This document shows, piece by piece, positions 7,515 to 9,412 of a stretch of 9,412 bases of DNA. This stretch comes from Desulfobacterales bacterium (GTDB lineage: Bacteria > Desulfobacterota > Desulfobacteria > Desulfobacterales > Desulfobacteraceae). Position numbers and translations under genes: made by a program. The stretch lies in assembly GCA_022361135.1 (NCBI GenBank), contig JAKSBM010000786.1, positions 1 through 9,412 of the forward strand, written 5' to 3'. Numbering within the stretch: position 1 is the first letter of the stretch; every line of letters starts with the position of its first letter. A model generated the notes under the pieces. That model saw only the letters and a list, made by a program, of their open reading frames with translations, had not been told where the DNA came from and did not search any database.

Positions 7515-7557
7515 AAGGCCCCGAACCCATGCGACGCAGGTTCGGGGCCTTTTTTTA
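7515..7557 (+). terminator. Strong intrinsic terminator of hcp
   Basis: AAGGCCCCGAACC (7515-7527) pairs perfectly with GGTTCGGGGCCTT (7539-7551) across an 11-nt loop, which can itself add a TGC/GCA pairing. The 3' arm runs into seven T residues (7550-7556). This is a textbook rho-independent terminator for the rightward hcp transcript and separates hcp from the next operon. Confidence 0.93.
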
Positions 7558-7612
7558 TCCCTCCCCCGGGTTTTCCTTTACCCTGGCCCCATTTTACTGC
7601 TACCCCTATGCC

Positions 7613-7648
7613 ATGGATGAAATCCATTCCCCCAATTCAAATGGATGA
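7613..7648. repeat. ATGGAT inverted repeat plus a third copy in the leader of the SnoaL-rhodanese-amidase operon
   Basis: ATGGAT (7613-7618) and ATCCAT (7622-7627) form a perfect inverted repeat with a 3-nt centre. A direct copy, ATGGATGA, recurs at 7641-7648 (first copy 7613-7620), 28 bp on. The cluster lies between the hcp terminator and the start of the next gene, so it could be an operator or a leader hairpin. I found no convincing sigma-70 promoter in the 7558-7658 gap. Confidence 0.35.
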
Positions 7649-7652
7649 GGAG
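7647..7652 (+). promoter_or_regulatory. Ribosome binding site that sets the SnoaL-like gene start
   Basis: GAGGAG followed by a 6-nt spacer precedes the ATG at 7659. The earlier in-frame ATGs at 7608, 7617-region and 7641 have no comparable site, so this element decides the start. Confidence 0.75.
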
Positions 7653-7658
7653 CTGCCC

Positions 7659-8057
7659 ATGATGACCCGAGAACAGGCCCGGGAATTTGCCTCCCACTGG
7701 CTGCCGGCATGGACGGGGAACACCCCCGAAAAGCTGGCCGACTACTATTCCGATGATTGCTTTTACATGGATGCCGGCATCCCCAACGGAGCCAAGGGCA
7801 AGGCCGAGCTGATCCGATATTTCACAAAACTCCTGGCCCGGAACCCCAACTGGGTCTGGACCCAGATCGAAGCCATTCCCATGGAAGACGGCTTCCTCAA
7901 TAAATGGCACGCCGCCATTCCCGTGGGTGAAAAGACCGTTGAATGCATCGGAGTCTGCTTTGTTCAATTGGATTCCCAGGGTAAGATCAAACGCAACGAA
8001 GTCTATTTTGACCGCACCGAATTGGTGACGGAGATTTTTAAACTCCAGAAGAAATAA
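7659..8057 (+). CDS. SnoaL-like / nuclear transport factor 2 (NTF2) fold protein
   Basis: This 132-residue protein has the size and pattern of a single SnoaL-like/NTF2-like cone domain. Family members include small isomerases, hydrolases and non-catalytic ligand-binding proteins. Visible elements are an N-terminal helix, LADYYSDDCFYMDAG (27-40), GKAELIRYFTKLLARNP (47-63), WVWTQIEAIPM (65-75), LNKWHAAIPVG (80-90) and the final strand NEVYFDRTEL (113-122), the region typically conserved in SnoaL proteins. There is no signal peptide or membrane segment, so it should be cytoplasmic. The start at 7659 is chosen for its GAGGAG ribosome site; an ATG at 7608 would add 17 residues that do not look like part of the domain. 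A second ATG follows at once (7662). It is the first gene of a rightward operon, 51 nt ahead of the rhodanese. The substrate is not predictable; the fold assignment is fairly secure. Confidence 0.82.
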   Translation: MMTREQAREFASHWLPAWTGNTPEKLADYYSDDCFYMDAGIPNGAKGKAELIRYFTKLLARNPNWVWTQIEAIPMEDGFLNKWHAAIPVGEKTVECIGVCFVQLDSQGKIKRNEVYFDRTELVTEIFKLQKK

Positions 8058-8108
8058 ACAACCAAGACATACCGGCCCCAATTCCAATACCCAACGGAGG
8101 CATTGCCC

Positions 8109-8495
8109 ATGGACCCTCAAATCCGCCACTACGAAGACAAACTGAAATATGAAATCGACTCCTGGGACCTTTTTGAGGCCCTGGAAAAAAAGGAAAAGCT
8201 GGTGGTCATCGACGCCCGCTCACCCCAGGCCTACCAGACCCAACACATCCCCGGCGCCGTGAACCTCCCCCATGCCACCATGGATCCCCTCACCACGGCC
8301 CACCTGGACAAGACGGCCCTCCATGTCACCTATTGCGACGGCATCGGCTGCAATGCCTCCACCAAGGGTGCCCTGAACATGGCCCGGCTGGGTTTCCGGG
8401 TCAAGGAACTCATGGGCGGACTGGACTGGTGGCTCAGGGACGGGTATGCCACCGAAGGCGATGAAGCCAGGGTGGGAAAGCAGGTCAAACAATGA
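8109..8495 (+). CDS. Single-domain rhodanese-like sulfurtransferase
   Basis: This 128-residue protein is one rhodanese domain. Such proteins carry sulfane sulfur as a cysteine persulfide and pass it to acceptors such as cyanide, thiols or partner enzymes. The family motifs are LVVIDARSPQAYQTQHIPGAVNLPH in the first half (about 31-55) and the active loop after VTYC at C76, which reads CDGIGCNAS; C76 is the predicted persulfide-bearing residue and C81 is a second loop cysteine. A C-terminal GGLDWW (103-108) closes the domain. GGAGG (8096-8100), 8 nt before the ATG at 8109, sets the start; a TTG at 8103 is too close to that site. No signal peptide is visible. Its stop overlaps the amidase ATG by four bases, so the two are translationally coupled. 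The domain is clear; the sulfur acceptor is unknown. Confidence 0.93.
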   Translation: MDPQIRHYEDKLKYEIDSWDLFEALEKKEKLVVIDARSPQAYQTQHIPGAVNLPHATMDPLTTAHLDKTALHVTYCDGIGCNASTKGALNMARLGFRVKELMGGLDWWLRDGYATEGDEARVGKQVKQ

Positions 8496-9412
8496 ATTAC
8501 ACCCCGCCCCTTGCCCCCGCATTCATTAAAGAGATTCAAATTCCGCCCCACCGTTCCGGCCCCCTGACGGGATTGTCCTTCGGGGCCAAGGACAATATGG
8601 ATATGGCCGGTGAAATCACGGGCTACGGCAGCCCTTCCTGGGCCACCACCCATGGAAAGGCCCCCGCCCATGCCATCTGCATTGAACAATTGCTCAATGC
8701 CGGGGCCCAATGCCTGGGCAAAACCCAGACCGACGAACTGGCTTACAGCCTCCTGGGCGTCAACGCCTTCCACGGCACCCCGGTGAACCCCAGGGCACCG
8801 GAACATATCCCCGGCGGTTCCTCCAGTGGGTCGGCATCGGCCGTGGCCGCCGGAGGGGTGGATTTTGCCCTGGGAACGGACACCGGTGGCTCGGTGCGGG
8901 TGCCGGCCTCCAATTGCGGAATCTGGGGACTGCGCCCCACCCATGGCCGGATCTCCCCGGCCGGGGTGCTGGACCTGGCCCCCTCCTACGACACCGTGGG
9001 CATCCTTTCCCCTTCGGGCGCCATCCTGGAACAGGTGGCCGCCGTCCTCTTGGCCGAGGAACCCCGGCCCCATAAAAATGAATTCAAACTCTGCATGGTT
9101 GAGGACTTTTTCCAATTGGCCGAAGCGGGAATCCAAAAACGGCTGGAACCGATTGTGGATCATCTGGCAACCTGTTGCCAAACCACATCCCGGGGCCTGG
9201 CCCGAATTTTCCAGCCCCATGTGGACTGGCAATGGCTTTTCCAACAATTGGGCATCCTTCTCTCCCTGGAGATCTGGAACAGCCTGGGCAGCTGGGTGGA
9301 AGGAACATCCCCGGAATTGAGCCCGGGAACGGCCCATGGCCTGGAAACCTATGCCAAGGGAACAAAACGGAACACCATCCAGGAACATTTCCAACTACGG
9401 CAGGAATTCAAA
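8492..9412 (+). CDS. Amidase-signature family enzyme, N-terminal part (cut at the right edge)
   Basis: The first 307 codons are present. Amidase-signature enzymes hydrolyse amide bonds with a Ser-cisSer-Lys triad and include acetamidases, indoleacetamide hydrolases, allophanate hydrolases and GatA. The triad is visible: K33 in SFGAKDNMDMAG, the cis-serine S110 in PGGSSSGSASA, and the nucleophile S134 in GTDTGGSVRVPAS. The 24-residue gap between the serines matches the family. NAGAQCLGKTQTDELAYS (69-86) and GLRPTHGRIS (146-155) are further hallmarks. The region after about 190 is more divergent, as expected for the substrate-binding part, and the C-terminus is missing. The ATG overlaps the rhodanese stop (ATGA, 8492-8495) and has no good ribosome site of its own, so translation probably relies on reinitiation. 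Substrate unknown; nothing indicates GatA function, since no gatB or gatC lies nearby. Confidence 0.93.
   Translation, partial: MNYTPPLAPAFIKEIQIPPHRSGPLTGLSFGAKDNMDMAGEITGYGSPSWATTHGKAPAHAICIEQLLNAGAQCLGKTQTDELAYSLLGVNAFHGTPVNPRAPEHIPGGSSSGSASAVAAGGVDFALGTDTGGSVRVPASNCGIWGLRPTHGRISPAGVLDLAPSYDTVGILSPSGAILEQVAAVLLAEEPRPHKNEFKLCMVEDFFQLAEAGIQKRLEPIVDHLATCCQTTSRGLARIFQPHVDWQWLFQQLGILLSLEIWNSLGSWVEGTSPELSPGTAHGLETYAKGTKRNTIQEHFQLRQEFK

Noticed and set aside
8103..8108. A TTG start for the rhodanese two codons earlier.
   Set aside because: It is only 2 nt from the GGAGG site; the ATG at 8109 has normal spacing.
8330..9394. A 354-codon minus-strand frame opposite the rhodanese and amidase.
   Set aside because: It spans two well-supported plus-strand genes, has low-complexity Gly/His/Pro-rich composition and shows no family motif.
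1..9412. CRISPR arrays, tRNA or rRNA genes, insertion sequences or prophage remnants.
   Set aside because: No regularly spaced repeats, no tRNA-like cloverleaf, no transposase or integrase motifs and no clear terminal inverted repeats were seen on reading both strands.

Overview
The window reads as ordinary chromosomal DNA of a GC-rich, probably anaerobic Gram-negative bacterium. A Desulfobacterota/deltaproteobacterial sulfate-reducer-like host is my best guess, at low confidence. The clues are a class I (Desulfovibrio-type) hybrid cluster protein, an FNR/HcpR-type operator, an AsmA family protein (implying an outer membrane) and a Tat signal peptide. I see no insertion sequence, phage gene, CRISPR array, tRNA or rRNA.

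The left block (1-5543) is transcribed leftwards. In transcription order it holds tex (RNA-binding S1/YqgF-like protein), a group II PLP-dependent decarboxylase, tpx (thiol peroxidase), and the N-terminal 375 residues of an AsmA family protein that runs off the left edge. The tex-decarboxylase gap (83 nt) and the decarboxylase-tpx gap (49 nt) show no strong terminator, so these three may be cotranscribed. The 156-nt tpx-asmA gap holds two inverted repeats, one of them terminator-like.

Positions 5544-5710 form a divergent promoter region. Towards tex there is a perfect TTGACA box with a 17-nt spacer and a weak -10, which would place transcription start at or next to the tex ATG. Towards hcp there is an FNR/DNR/HcpR-like palindrome whose centre lies exactly 41.5 bp upstream of the start predicted from a TATAGT -10 box, the geometry of a class II activated promoter.

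The right block (5711-9412) is transcribed rightwards. First is hcp, a hybrid cluster protein with every expected cluster ligand plus an N-terminal twin-arginine signal peptide. Characterised Hcp proteins are generally treated as cytoplasmic, so this predicted export is the most noteworthy feature of the window. hcp stands alone, with no hcr beside it, and ends at a strong intrinsic terminator. After it comes a compact operon of a SnoaL/NTF2-like protein, a single-domain rhodanese and an amidase-signature enzyme. The last two overlap by ATGA, and the amidase is cut by the right edge.

Taken together, hcp (NO/hydroxylamine), tpx (peroxides) and the rhodanese (sulfane sulfur) suggest nitrosative, oxidative and sulfur stress functions, but only the operator links any of them to a specific regulator. 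No wholly new system is evident; the exported Hcp and the SnoaL-rhodanese-amidase operon are the best leads.
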